From NCBI GenBank assembly GCA_022559985.1, contig JAFJTR010000088.1, forward strand, positions 1 through 64,000: a stretch of 64,000 nt of DNA, written 5' to 3'. The notes under the pieces were generated by a model that was not told the DNA's origin, searched no databases, and worked only from the letters and a program-made list of their open reading frames with translations. Below, in pieces: positions 51,682 to 63,824 of this stretch. Origin of the DNA: Parastagonospora avenae f. sp. tritici 18332-5 (lineage: Eukaryota; Ascomycota; Dothideomycetes; Pleosporales; Phaeosphaeriaceae). The translations under genes were made by a program, and so were the position numbers. Numbering within the stretch: position 1 is the first letter of the stretch; the number at the start of each line of letters is the position of its first letter.

Positions 51682-53730
51682 CTATCGATGCGAATTTGAG
51701 CTCTGAGGTGTGATGTACTCTTGACTTGATTCTTGATGGTGGTGGTCGTCGCCGTCGTGGTGGAGGGTGACACTGTTGAATTCTTCAAAAGGATCAGCAA
51801 GCTCGCCCATGGGCGTAGCGAGACCAGAGTCGAGAGGCACACCCTTGACCTTTGAGGCTCCGATGTCGACACTGTGGCTTTCCTTGACGTTGCGGAAGTT
51901 TGGTGTTTCGACACCGGCGCCTTGGTGCGGAACGATGGGTGGCTTCATGTGACGCAGAAGCGCCCATTGCGTAGTGCGGAAAAAGGGAGCAGTCTTGATG
52001 TCAGAAGCTCCAGCGCGCGAGCCTAGACGACGCGTCTCATCCTTGATGAGCAGTTTGCGAATTATGCCCTTGCAGAGACTGGATCTGTTAGTCCTTCGTC
52101 ATTCTGATCATGTACTAGCAACTTACTTTGACACTGCCGGTGCACCAGACCCCTCGGGGAATGGTACTTCATCCCTCAGAATATTGGCAAACGTTGCGTT
52201 GCGATTCTTGCCCTTGAAGGGTGTCGTGCCGTACAACATCTCATAAATTAAGATGCCAAGGGTCCACCAATCGACCGCGCTGGTGTGTCCGCAGCCCTTG
52301 ATAACCTCTGGTGCAATGTACTCCTCAGTTCCTACGAACGAGTTGGTTCTGAAATTTGCTATGCAAGACTTCGTGTCAATGGTCGGCAGGTTGTTGGAGG
52401 AGGTGCCGCTTCGGCCGCTGAGAATCATTGTTGGTCGGCCGCCCGAGTCGGACTGCTTTGACAGATCAAAATCCGACAACATGATGTGGCCAGACTGGTG
52501 GAGGAGGATGTTCTCAGGCTTCAGATCTCGATAGATAAAGCCCATCAAGTGCAGGTACTCCAGGGCGGCGGTCACCTCGGCAGCATAGAATCGCGCGGCA
52601 TCCTCGTCGACGCACTTGTTGGGTCGGGTCTGAAGAGCGCGGAAGAATTCACCACCGCTGCAGTATTCCATGCAGAGGTAGAGATGGTCTTCGGACTGGA
52701 AAGAGTGGTAGAGGGTAACAATAAAGGGGTGGTTGCTGGTGGCCAGAATTTCTTGCTCTGCCAGTGCGCGCTTGATCTTGTTTCGCTTGATCATTTCCTT
52801 CTTGCTCAGGACTGGGAACTGTTAGTGAGTAATCGAGATGGTACATGCGCGCGTCGTACCCTTCATAGCATATAGCCTGCTCGACTTCTTCTCGCGCACC
52901 AAGTAGACCTTGCCAACATCGCCTTTGCCGATCAACTTAATCTTGTCGAAGCTTCCAGGACCGACTTCGACGTTCCTAACCTTGATCGAGTTGGAGCTGT
53001 ATGTCCGTCGGAAGGCCACAGACTGGCGAATCTGACCTGGGCTGGGTATTGAGCCGCCGTTCTCGACAGGCAGGAGAAGGTTGTTCGAGCTCTGGGGTAG
53101 CGTTTCCACCATGCTCAACGTCGATGAGTTCGGGTGATGCAGTACGGGCTGCTTGCCGAGCTCGGCGGTCTGCGGGCGGTCGTCTCCATTTCCTTTTGCG
53201 AAGAGTCCTTGGGCATTGGGTGCAGAGGCGACTCTTCGCAGCTTCCGTGCGAGCTCTTCCTTCCCTGCGGTGGTAGCATCTCCGGCTGCACCGTCGGCTT
53301 TTGTTCTCGTTATTGCTGGAGTGTCTGGGGGAGATGGAGGCACGCTACCTTCGTTGTGATGGCGCAACGCTGGGGGTCCCTGGTGGGCAAAGTAGGGATT
53401 GGCGTGGGCCGTAGGCGAGACGGTGTCGTCGAGCGGGTTGCCTTCGCTGGCGACCGTCTGCGAGCGATTGCGGGAGATGTGAGGCATAAACCTCGACTGG
53501 CGGAAGCCGGACTTTTCATTCTTGGGAGTCGAGGCGGTGTGGTTGGCCTCGTCGGAGATCTTGCGGGTGTCGTTGCTGCTGTTGATGCGGAAGAAGTTCT
53601 TGATGCGCTGCGAGACGTGGCTGTTGGAGCCGTTGAGCGGCTTGTTGGTGGACAGCGAGGCGCCGGAGAAAGTGCGCTTCTCCGTCATGTTGGTGTGTGT
53701 GGATGCGGAGGAGCTGAAGAGCTGCGTCAT
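51682..53730 (-). CDS. NRC2/Fpk1/Kin82-type AGC protein kinase
   Basis: Exons 53730..52860, 52811..52127 and 52084..51682 encode 652 residues; introns are 48 and 42 nt, joining YAMK to VLSKKEMIKR and APAVSK to SSLCKGIIR. A ~265-residue Ser/Thr/Asn-rich N-terminal region precedes the kinase domain. Landmarks: LIGKGDVGKVYLV (glycine loop), YAMK (catalytic Lys), YRDLKPEN, and LSDFDLSKQ with DFD in place of DFG. An insertion in the activation segment precedes NSFVGTEEYIAPEVI, then a C-terminal extension. DFD plus insertion is characteristic of AGC-VIII/phototropin-like kinases, to which Neurospora NRC-2 and yeast Fpk1/Fpk2 (Kin82) belong. Fpk kinases phosphorylate lipid flippases; nrc-2 represses conidiation in Neurospora. 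Both roles are possible here. Confidence 0.93.
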
Positions 53731-55165
53731 AGTGGTCACGCAGGGAAGGTGCAACCGTTGCAGACGCGGCAATGGTGCCGGGTCGCGGAGATACGTGAGG
53801 CCGCAGATGAGCTGGCGTGGGTGGCCGTAGTCGTGGTTGTGGTCGTGGCCGTGGTTGATGTGGTCGGTGTCGTGACGAGTGGGTCAGTGGGCCATGGATG
53901 TCCGATCTGGGTGATGTCGCTGGGTCGAAGAGTGGCTTGAGCGCAGGCGGGGAGTGCTTGGTCCGGCGTGAAAGAATGTCGCCCAGGGCAATGGCGCGCG
54001 GACGGAGCGGGAGGAGGAATGCGGAAGGCGTGCGAGTCTCGTGAGTCTGTGTCTACTCGCAGACACCGGCAGAGCTGGGGGGATAAGAGGACGAGGTTCT
54101 GGATACCTACCACCTACCAGCCTCTACTGACCAGTGGCAGCCAGCAGCTTAGTCCCGCAGCGGCGAATGATGGATTGGGGAAGGTGCGAAGTGGGGACTG
54201 GGAAGCCGCGTTCGAGCCCCGGCAGCCAGCAGCCAGCATCCCCAAGCCTAGGTAGAAACCCTCGTGCTCGACTTATCCATAATCTGCCCTGGGTAAGCCC
54301 ACCCGTCAGTCGATTCACTGCAATTCACTGCGCTCGCTGCATTTCCAAGCATCGACTGCCGCATCGGACGAAAGAGCGCGCTTGGACTGTGCAAGCTGTT
54401 CTGCGCCTCCTCCGCGCGTCTGCCCTCCCCACCATGACCGCCGTCTCGATTTATCAGCACAGCGAACACCCTAGTACACGCTTCCACTAACTGCGGCTCG
54501 TCTCTCGTGTAAACTTTGTCACCCCCTCTGCTTCTTTCCATGCTTCCATGTCCATCGATGCCATGCCATATGTGCCGTCTCGTCTTGTGCCAAGTGAACT
54601 ATGTCCTCAGCGCCAATCCGTTCTGGAACATCGCCACATTTGGCAGCTGCATAGTCCGAACGCCTGTTTGCCCGCCCTCGCCCCATCACTAGCATGGTTT
54701 CGCTCACGCTGCAGCAAAACGTGTCTTGGATGAAAAGGTTTTCTGGCTACTATACAAAGTGCTGAATATGTCGCTGGCTAGATATACAAGTGTTGATGAC
54801 ATGACGGTGCAGGTTGCTGACAAGAGAAAAGGAACGCAAGCCTAAGGAAATCCTCCAAGTCCATCTACGATCCCTTCCACTTCCGTCAACGTTCCATACT
54901 CCAACCATGTCAATTCGAGAGAAAAAGTAAGATAAAAGACTTCAGTTCCGTCTCTGCCTCATTATCGCCGTTCCGATACCAATGTCATCGACGCCGTAAT
55001 AAATGCATCGCAATGCTGTCAAGGAAGCCGAATGTGACTGAAGACTATAGCCGATAAGTGTGCTTCGATAAGCTCCAATAGACGAAGAGTCGGACGTGTT
55101 GGCGAGACTATCCAACCACGTGCTGAACGGGCAGGGCCATGGCTGCACATGTGGTCATCATGACC
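53731..55165. other. Long upstream region of the kinase gene
   Basis: About 1.4 kb with no supported gene. It probably contains a long 5' leader of the kinase gene, and the 3' flank of the next minus-strand gene. A GT/CG-rich tract (53815-53860) encodes Thr runs only in shadow frames. Confidence 0.45.
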
Positions 55166-58100
55166 CTAGTTGCGAGTGGTCCTGCGATGCTCTTCGATCT
55201 CCTCAAGCTCCTCCCGCTTGATGGCCTGGAAACGCTTCCGCCACTTGTCCGACCGCCTGGTCTTCTCTTCGGGAGACATGGTACGCGGGTCGTCCTTCCT
55301 GTTGCGCCTGAACTTGTTGGTGACTTGCTCGAGCTTGGCTTTTGCTGGTGAGAGCTCCCCAGACTTCTTGGGCGAGCTCGGTGGGTTGGGTGATGAAAGT
55401 CCATTGCCTCGACCATTGCCGGATGATATTGGAGGAGATCCAAGAGCCTTCTGCTTGCCCTTTCCGCTCGAAGGCTTGAAGCAAGAGGCAGTGGCTTCCT
55501 CGGCGTCCGCTTCAACCACCTCAGGCGCGTCGGCGGAGCGTCTGTTAGCAGGGGCGCGCCGATCATCGATGTGCGTCTCCAAGACAATGTCGGCCAGGTC
55601 GTCCATAGCTCCATCGAGCCCTGACAAGCGGTGGTTAGCAAAGGGCCGCATGCCATGGGCAGCTTCTCCGCTCGAGCCATTTGGACTCATCTCCTTGGGC
55701 GTCGGATAGAAGCGCTGGTTGGAGAAAGGCGTTCCATAGTCTCGGTTCTGGATCTGGGCACCTGAGAACTGTCGGCCAAAACCAATATTGGTGTTGGATG
55801 CATCTGTGCGGCTTGCAATACCTTTGTCTTGACCTGCCCTACTTGGCTCGTTCTCTCCAGACAAGAAAGTTCCCTGACGACCAGTCGCTGTGCCCTCGGC
55901 GAAAGGGGTGACTGGGCTGGGATACTGCATGCTGGACACGTTGCGCGGGCGTGAGACATAGGCGGCCTCGGTGAGAAGAGCATAGGCGTTCTGTGCATCT
56001 TTGATGCCCCCTTGAGCGCTGTATGCGGATTCCCGATACATGTTGGTTGACAAGCTGTCCTTGGATGACCGAACGTTCTCGTAGTTGGTAGACTGACCAG
56101 TGTTGCGGTTGAAAGTCATACTAATCGCAGAGTCATGAGGCATGGATCCAGCAACGAGACCTCGCAGCGAATGCGTACGAGACTCAGTACCTTGAGCATA
56201 AGACTCTCGCATGACACCATTGAGGCGGCCTTTCTTCGATTCGTCGGTAAGAAACTGGAGGAGACCTTGAACATAACCTTGCAGGACTTCTGGGCTATCG
56301 GGCATGCCAACATGATCGTATCCAGCCTGGTACCCTTCTTGGTATGTAGATGGTACGTGTGCCACAGCCTTGCGGGAGAAAGGCCAATTCTCGTTGGTGC
56401 CATTGCGTTGGTCAGAGTCAGATCGTGCGATCATGTTGTTGTTCAAGGCCGACTCGGGGTCATACGAGCCAATGATGGGAGCCTTCTCCAGAACACCCGT
56501 GGAAGGCTGACCTGCGGCACTCTGTCGCAGCGAGGAGGAGGACTGCTGTTTGCCGAATGCCTCTGGCCAGGACGTAAGCTTCGATGTAGGCTCGTTCTTG
56601 TTTGAACGACCCGAGTGGCCTTCATTCCAAGGACTGGCAGGCCAATGCTTCTCGGGGGTGGACGGTATGGCTGTATTGTCGGTGGGCGTTTGCTTAGGCT
56701 CAAACGCTCTCGGGGCCAGTCGGGTAGAAGAATGCTCGTGCGTGTTGGTAGGGAAGAAGTCCGTTGTATCGACGCTGGAGAAACTGGGCTTCTGAGACAA
56801 CGGTCGCTGCTCACGTCCCGGTTGTCCCTCCTCTTGAGTGCGCCATGGGGATCGCTTTGGAGGTGAAGGAGTTGGGGGCACGGTACTCTGCACTGCACCT
56901 GATTTGGTGGCCGGCTCATAAGTAGGACTCTTCGGGTTCAAAGCCGGTTTGATTGAGCCCTCCTGGGGAGGTTTGATTGCGATGGCATGTGAGCGACGGC
57001 TTGCTGATCCTGGAGAGTGTGGCGCGTTGACAGGAGGTGCCACGAATGGTGTTGGCTCTGCGCCAGGAAAGCTGGGGAAAGCACCGTAGGGCGGAGGGTA
57101 CATCATCATTGGCGTGTAGGGACTGGCCGCCGGGAATGGAAACATAGCTTGAGGAACAGGCTGCTGTAGTTGCGGTACAAACGTCGGAAGAGACGCTGAG
57201 GCAGGCGCAGTTCCAGCAGGGCCCATGAAGGAGTTGGTTGGAGCGGCAGCGCCGTTCTCGTTCTCGAGTGCTGTAATGGACTTGCGCAGCGCATCGAGCT
57301 CGACGATGAGGCATCGCTTCTTCTCGATCATGTTGGCACGCCATGCCTCGCTTTGGTGGCTGGCTTGAAGAACCTCGGTCTGCTCCACTGTCCGAAGCTC
57401 CTGCTTCTTGTGAGATTGTTGAGCTCTGAGCGTCGGAAGATCTAGGCCAGCGAGTGGTGACGTTGAGTTAGTGCGTGATGGGCCGTATGACAGGCCAGGC
57501 ATGCTGCCATGCGTATTGAGAGCTGGAGCCTCTGGTGCGTGTTTCGCGGTTGGTTCCATGGTGGCGTTGCTACCCAGAGCTGGTGTGGAGTTGGCGCTTA
57601 CCGCTGGCAGCGCGAACATTCGATCCCCAATGAAGATGACAGGTTGACCGCCGACTACCTCGATACGTGCGGCAGAGTTGTTGTTCGACTGTGTTTGTGC
57701 GGACATGATGTTGCCCGGCGTGACGCGTAGAGTCGACAGTTTGAAGCTGTTGTCAGGGAAACGGGATGTGCCCAGTGGTGGCAGGTCGCTGGGAACGATT
57801 CGACCTCCAGCCGTGACTCGCATACCAGGTGGACTGCCGTGTTCTTTGAGAAGCTTCTCAGCTTTGCCGCGTTTGATGGAGGGAGTAGGCGAAGGCCTCT
57901 TCTGTGGTGCAGCCGGTATGAGCGGTTGTGCGACGGGGACCCGTAGGCTTCTGCCTGAAGACCTGCTGGCTAGATTCGCAGATGCGGACGCGGATGGGCG
58001 AAGGACGTGTTCTGCCAAAGCATGTCAATTAGTCTCAATAGTAGAGAGTAGTGGAGGAGCAGAAGACCACACAGTAAGTGCCCAACTTGGATGGTGTGTA

Positions 58101-58248
58101 TCGGTGAAGTGAAGTGAAGGGTGAGTGTGAGAGTTGCTCACTGACCTTTAATTACATCCTCATCCGCAAACCTGTCTAGCGAGACGGCAGACTCCGAGAC
58201 CGAGTCGCGAAGTGCAAGCAGTTCCTCGACTTTATAGGCGAGGGACAT
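55166..58248 (-). CDS. Large low-complexity protein of unknown function with conserved blocks
   Basis: Exons 58248..58146 and 58011..55166 encode 982 residues; the intron is 134 nt, longer than its neighbours' introns. I do not recognise a named domain. Visible blocks: an N-terminal acidic helix (MSLAYKVEELLALRDSVSE), a basic KRGKAEKLLKEHG segment followed by RVTAGGRIVPSDLPPLG, a coiled coil at about residues 235-290 (HKKQELRTVEQTEVLQASHQ), long Pro/Ser/Gln stretches, a conserved-looking YQEGYQAGYDHVGMPDSPEV region, and a basic C terminus (EEKTRRSDKWRKRFQAIKREE). The blocks separated by disorder suggest a scaffold or regulator. It has no signal peptide or membrane segment. Function is not inferred. 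Confidence 0.8.
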
Positions 58249-59109
58249 CGTGGCGGTCCGTCCCTCCGATGGGCAGGCAACGAGCCGTTGTTCTAGCAAA
58301 GCGTTGATGCGACCGAGCCAATGAGGCAGCGAAACAGTCGAACGACGTGGGATGAGATGGTATGATGCGAATATCCTGTCATGATCAGCAACGCTTCTTT
58401 GACGTGGGCCCGTGGTGTACCAAGGCCAATGCCGGCCTTGGAGAGGGACAGCAGCAACATACTCCAAAGTTGGTTGATGGAGAATGCAAAGTGCGAAACG
58501 AGCGACAGCTATCCAAAAAGCTGAAGAGCAGCAATGCGGAACAAGAAGGGCGAAACAAGAGAATGGAAGACAAATGAGTGTTTGGTTGTTGGAGGTGGAA
58601 GAGGGTTGACAGATAGTTATAGCCTGCATGCACCATGATGTGCCTTCCGACTCGGCGGCTCAAAACATATAGGAAGGAGAAGTGGGGTCGCGAGAGAAGA
58701 GAAGCCGAGATGAAGTTGGGGCAACAGGGATGTCAGTGGGCGCGACTTCCTCTCTCTATGACAATCATGATCAAAGTGATGGACCGAGGGTGCTGTACAG
58801 AAGATTTGTCACATCATAGAGGGTCTCATAAAACATAGCGGCTGGAACGATACATAAGTGACTTGAGAGTACAGAAAGAGAAAAGTGCATAGTTGGACAT
58901 CAATATTGTGAGGAGTCCTGAGCAGCTATGTATAATCTGAGATTATATCAACTCAATTCACAGCCATGTAGCGGTATAAGAATCAAGCAACACCGTCGCT
59001 ATGCATGTCGCGAATGCCCCTCTTGCGCCAATAACAGGATTGTGTTCGCTTGTGACCTCCACGTGGGAGCTAGTATTTGGCGCATGCCATCTATTGTAGT
59101 TGCGCGTCT
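58249..59109. other. Interval between MRE11 and the unknown large gene
   Basis: About 860 bp. The left part is promoter/leader of the large gene, the right part is MRE11 3' flank. No gene supported. Confidence 0.5.
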
Positions 59110-61447
59110 TTACCTCCTCCTGGTAGTGCGGGCTGTAGGAGGTGGGTCAAATGCGTCCTCGTCATCCTCGATTTCGTCGTCGCTCTGTATAGGCCGTTAG
59201 GAGAAGTGGTTTGAAAAATTGACTGGATCGTCACTTACCGGCTCCGCAGCCTTCTTGCCTCGGGCTGCAGGTGTCCGCGTGGGCTGACTGCGCTGTGAAG
59301 CAGGTTGAGAAAAGTTCAAGGTCGATTGTTTGCTTGTAGTCGGGGCTTTTGCCCGGCTAGTCGTCGGCTTCTTCGCGGGTGATTTCGCCCTCGCAGGTGC
59401 TTTAGCAGCAGCAGTCTTCTTTGCAGGAGCCTTCTTTTTAACTTCAGGAACAAACATGCCCTCGTCACTCTCTTCGTCGTCATCGCTAAGCATGATCACA
59501 TCTTCTTCCTCTTCGTCCTCTTCCTCTTCAACGATCTTCTTCTTGCCACGTCCACCTTTTGCAGCTGGCGTCGGCGTCTTCTTCTTGGCTGCTGCCGTTT
59601 GACGCATGGTACCAGCAGCTTTACCACGACCGCGTGCCGCAGGTTTCTTAGTCGTCACAGACGCCACACTTGCATCGTCTCTGAAATCGTTGTCGTCTCC
59701 GCCATCAACTGGTCGAATGAGGGCGCCTGGATCATTCGCCCAGGGGCCGTCTTCGTCACTGTCCCAACCAAAGGGCTTAGCTTTCAGATTGGACCTTTTG
59801 GTTTTCTTGATCTTGCCGGCGGAGAACAAGTTCTCCAGCTGCGATTTGTATTGATCCATTTCGTTCATGATGTGCTCTTCGTCAAGCTCGTTAGCGCTCA
59901 TCAAGTGAGTGAGCTGGTTCGTTAGACTCTCTTCAACAAAGAGTTCCATCGCGTGCTTGTCATCCTTGTCGACAAATTGAAGCACAGCGTCTCCAAAGGA
60001 GTTTTGTGGTAGAATCGTTAATGTCTGTGCAGTTAAGAACTCTTTGACCAGCTTGTCCACCTTCACAGTACTAGCCGACATCTCTGCCAACACCGAGTCA
60101 TCTGGCATTTCGGTCTTGTTCTTCGATGTTCGTGTTGCAGTCCTCTTTTTTCGATAGAACTGTACAATATCATTTTGATTGGCCACCTTGTTCTGGAAGT
60201 TATTGGACAGGCGCTGAGGGTTCTCGACGTTGAACTGTCCAGGCTGGGGCGCTGTGTACTCAACGCGCAGACGCACAAGCGGTAGCGGAACCTCAAGATC
60301 ATCGCCCTCTTCCCGATCGTCTTGCAGCTCGAGCCACTCCCGTTTAGCTTGCTCTATGAGACTATCGACCACTTTGCTAAGGTATTGGGTGATCTTTGTA
60401 CGATTGTCGCTCACTCGCCACAGCTCTTTTTGTTTGATTTCCTTCTCTTCAGCAAGCACAATCTCCTTCATGATGAAGGGCCGAACAGACTTCAGCCGAA
60501 TAGTCTCGGTCTGAAACTCCTTGCCTGTGATACTCAGGATAGCGACATGCTTCGGCACAGCCTCGCCAGGCATCAGAGAGGTGGCAATCGATGAGCCCGG
60601 TTGCATGACATGAAAGCCCATCTCGGGATTGAGGCGCGGGTCAATCAGACACTCGTGCTCGTGACCCCACACTACAAGGTCCATGAACTCTGGCAAGAAA
60701 TTTTCGGGGAGGTAGCTGGTTGGTGTATGGGCGTGATGATTCTGGTGGACGCTCATGATGTTGAACCACTCGTCTTTCTGAGTTCTTGGCTGGAAGAACT
60801 TGACTTTCCCATCTCGCCAGGTATGGAAGAGCCGCTCATCCCGCACATTACTGAGACCGTATAGCGCCAGCTTCGTTTGGCCTTTCTGGAGCAAGACGGG
60901 CCGGACGGCTATCTTGTCGACCTCGGGCGTACGACCAAAATAGTTGACCAGGCCAGAAGCCTGTAGCAGGTCTAGTGGAGAGTACGAGCCTTCACCCGAG
61001 GGATCGTCGTGATTACCATGGATTGCAAATACAGGTATTGCAACGTTGATGTCTTCGTCCTCGTAGTTGACATGGTCGAAGATCCCACCAAAGTTCTCAC
61101 TTGCGTCGCTCAGCATCTCCAGCTCACAAGGCTTGTCTCCCAGACAGTTTTGTCGTATCGATCGCATGACGTGATAGAGCGACTTCCGCGACGGCTTGTT
61201 CTCGTGAAAGAGATCGCCAGCATGCAGCACCATGTCAACGTCATGCTCCTTTGCCAAACGCATGACTTCGTCAAAGGTCTTCCAGCTATCGTCCTTGCGG
61301 TAAGCATCTATCTCTTGGTATCCAACATGGCTGTCCGTGGCGACCAGGATTCGGATGGTGTCTGCGCCTGTACATGGTCAGCGCGTGGAGTCGTCTGATG
61401 AAGCCAACCCACTTACCACGCTGTGGGCCGCGTGCTCGTGGAGGCAT
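59110..61447 (-). CDS. MRE11: Double-strand break repair nuclease Mre11
   Basis: Exons 61447..61417, 61367..59239 and 59184..59110 encode 744 residues; introns are 49 and 54 nt. The 31-nt first exon gives MPPRARGPQRG. The last intron must be removed to reach the typical end DDEDAFDPPPTARTTRRR; reading through would stop 13 codons later. Phosphodiesterase motifs are complete: ATDSHVGY, HAGDLFHENKPSR, HGNHDDPSG, VHQNHHAHTP and WGHEHEC. The capping domain and a C-terminal region with ARGRGKAAG, an acidic run and Lys/Ala-rich (H1-like) sequence follow. Mre11 with Rad50 and Nbs1/Xrs2 forms the MRN/MRX complex in break processing and checkpoint signalling. It shares a 272-bp intergenic region with uS19m. 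Confidence 0.96.
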
Positions 61448-61719
61448 TGAGGAGCTTGCGCGGGGCAGTTGAGCTCTGACACAAGCTGGGCTGGGAAAGG
61501 CGAATCGCGGACAGAAATGCAAACTTCCCCACGGCCGGTAATGGCCTCTTATGCAGCTCTTCAGGCGCAATTGCAACAGCCACTATCTACCAGTCCTCGA
61601 TCGCGACGCGCTTCAGCCTGGCCAAGCTCTTAGCTTCAACCCGTGATCACGTGGGGCGCGACATCGACGGAACATCCGCAAACATTTCGCCGACCTCCAG
61701 CATCCCGACGCACGCCGCA
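61448..61719. promoter_or_regulatory. Bidirectional promoter, MRE11 and uS19m
   Basis: 272 bp between divergent ATG codons. A GC-rich palindromic CACGTG-like core is suggested by GATCACGTGGGGCG near 61645. The motif could act in both directions; this is inference. Confidence 0.4.
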
Positions 61720-62168
61720 ATGTTTCCTACACGGGCGCTCTGCTCTCGATCGGTCTGGAAAGGTGAGTGGTGCGAGCATGTAGAGATGAGATATAAGAAG
61801 GCTGACAATTCCCAGGGCCCAATATTGTCCCGTAAGCCCTCAATCCTCCATGGCATTTGCAGTTGACTAAACTTCTCAAGCCTACCTATAAAGCGAGCGA
61901 AGCCCGGCGAGCGGTTGCCCCCAATCAAGACCCAGGCACGGTCTGCAACCATACTGCCCAATTTTGTGGGTTTGAAGTTCCAGATCCACGATGGGAAGAA
62001 CTACCAGGACATCACCATAACGGAAGACATGGTCGGACACAAGCTCGGAGAGTTCGCGCCGTACGTCCCACAGCTGAAACTGTGTCTGTGCATGAGAGCG
62101 CAATTGGCTAACAGCCGCCTTGTAGAACACGGAAGAACTTCACGTACAAGCAAACGAAGAACAAATGA
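61720..62168 (+). CDS. RSM19: Mitochondrial small ribosomal subunit protein uS19m (Rsm19)
   Basis: Four exons (61720..61762, 61816..61831, 61881..62060, 62126..62168) encode 93 residues; introns are 49 to 65 nt. The second exon is only 16 nt (GPNIVP). Joining gives SVWKGPNIVPLPIKRAKPG, the S19 N-terminal block. The core ARSATILPNFVGLKFQIHDGK, DMVGHKLGEFAPTRKNF is the uS19 signature, in which the HKLGEFAPTR segment contacts the decoding-site rRNA head. Length fits Rsm19 (about 90 residues). The TAF10 gene is convergent, 195 bp away. Confidence 0.94.
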
Positions 62169-62363
62169 GGTCATGGGCACATACGCATTGAATGGGAGTT
62201 TGGGTATCATTGGTTCTTATCTAGAGGCACTCTTCTGTACCGATACTGTACAATACGACCAACCCTGTCATTGGGTCAAACTGAATATACCAATGTTGTG
62301 TCCGTACCCATGCGCCCAAGTGACCAGATAACGCCTGCAATGCATGTCCCTGCGGTTGACCGT

Positions 62364-63083
62364 CTATCGATAGAACTCGCCGCGCTTGATGTTGACGCCG
62401 TACTCGCCGACAGCCATGCCAAGGTCCTCCATAGTCAGCACTGTGCGTCCTTGGCTTCCGCCCTGTCCGCCTCCGCCGTATCCAGGACGCTGTATGCCAA
62501 GGTTGTAGTCTTTTGCTTTTGCTCCAGAGTCTTTGCCACCCTGTGCTCCGCCAGGCGCTGCTGCACCTTGCGGCCCACCTGCTGCGCCAAGTCCGCCCAT
62601 GGGGTTGTTGCTTGTGGTGTTGGACGACCTGATGCGGGAGTACTGGTAGGCGTCGGCAGCAATGTCGGCAATGAACTTCTGCGTCGCGAGCGCGAGGAGG
62701 CGGGCGAGGTGGGGAGATGTGTAGGGCGGCGGTGGCAGGCCGGCACGTGTGCAGTAGTAGTTGGTAACGGCGTCGGGAATCTGGCTTTGTCAGTCTCATG
62801 CTGCGCTCAAGTGTTGCAATCAGTTGCATACGATAGGCGCATAATCATCCATCTTCCCCAGGAACTCCCGTAGGGTCGCGTCCTTTTTCGCCGGAATGCG
62901 CGCTTCGAACGTCTGCGCGGCATCGGCTATCCCGTTCACCGCAGGCTCTGCGTCCGCAGCGCCGTCAAGGTTCATTGTGTCTGCTTGAACCGCGTCGTGG
63001 TTGATCTCCTCCTCGACCGTTGGGTCGAGCTCGTCGTTGACGTCCATACTAGCGTCGAGCGGTTGGGTAGTGCTGTCGGACAT
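62364..63083 (-). CDS. TAF10: TFIID/SAGA subunit Taf10
   Basis: Exons 63083..62832 and 62780..62364 encode 222 residues; the 51-nt intron joins DDYAPI to IPDAVTNYYC. The N terminus is acidic and low-complexity. The histone-fold domain begins REFLGKMDDYAPIIPDAVTNYY and continues through PHLARLLALATQKFIADIAADA; a Gly/Ala/Gln-rich insert of about 50 residues then precedes RTVLTMEDLGMAVGEYGVNI. This interrupted histone fold is typical of fungal Taf10, a shared subunit of TFIID and SAGA. The final EFYR is the usual end. Confidence 0.95.
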
Positions 63084-63824
63084 GGCTGCGGTGAGAGAAC
63101 GGCTGATCAGCGGATATCAAGTATGACGTAAGTTGGAAGGTGAGAGCGCGGAGTTGATGCGGCGGCAGTGAAGGGCGAGCCAAGCAACCAGATGCGGAAG
63201 GCGCCGAGGTCGGCCAATCGGAGCACGCGCTGGTCTTCATCACTCAACCTCTACGAACTGCTTCACTGTACACAGCGCCATGATTTTGAGTCCTGCTAAG
63301 TATTGTATGTGTCTCTAAGATCCGTCAGCCCTTTGTTTGCTCCGTCCGTAGTCTCCGCTTGCTGCAGGGTTCTCCGATTGTGCACTTGACTATCGGCCAT
63401 CCACATCATCAGCCCTGGAACAAACGCCATCGAGAGACATGGCCTAGGCAGAAGCATGAGTGGCAGTCAGCCTCATTCATTTGGTCGTATCTATTTTCAG
63501 CACCGCAGCAAACACTGTTTGTCTGTTCGTGCACCTAGAACCTACCATGTCAATCCTCAGGCCATGTCTGACGGTTGACGCACCGCAACCGGCCCCGCTC
63601 TGATACACATCCTCCGTAAAGCCAGCCACTTGTGGCTGCCGACACCTCTCCAGGGATCTCTCCTAGTTCCAGCGCCTGTGAAGCATCCACATCTGTCCCA
63701 TACTACCCTCCAACTCGGACATCTACTCTTTTGGAGAATTTGAAATCCAAAGCCGCCAAAGACAACGGCTCTCACATGCTCATCGCTGGACTGTTCCTGC
63801 CGCCATCCTCTTCCGTCGTCTGAC
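63084..63824. other. Divergent promoter region, TAF10 and an F-box gene
   Basis: About 740 bp. No gene is supported. A short Ser/Pro-rich open frame at 63632..63823 has no ATG-based or family support. Confidence 0.45.

Noticed and set aside
53736..54113. A His/Thr-repeat reading frame upstream of the NRC2-type kinase
   Set aside because: It overlaps the start of the kinase gene and its repeats are the shadow of GTG/GTC tracts; no family match.
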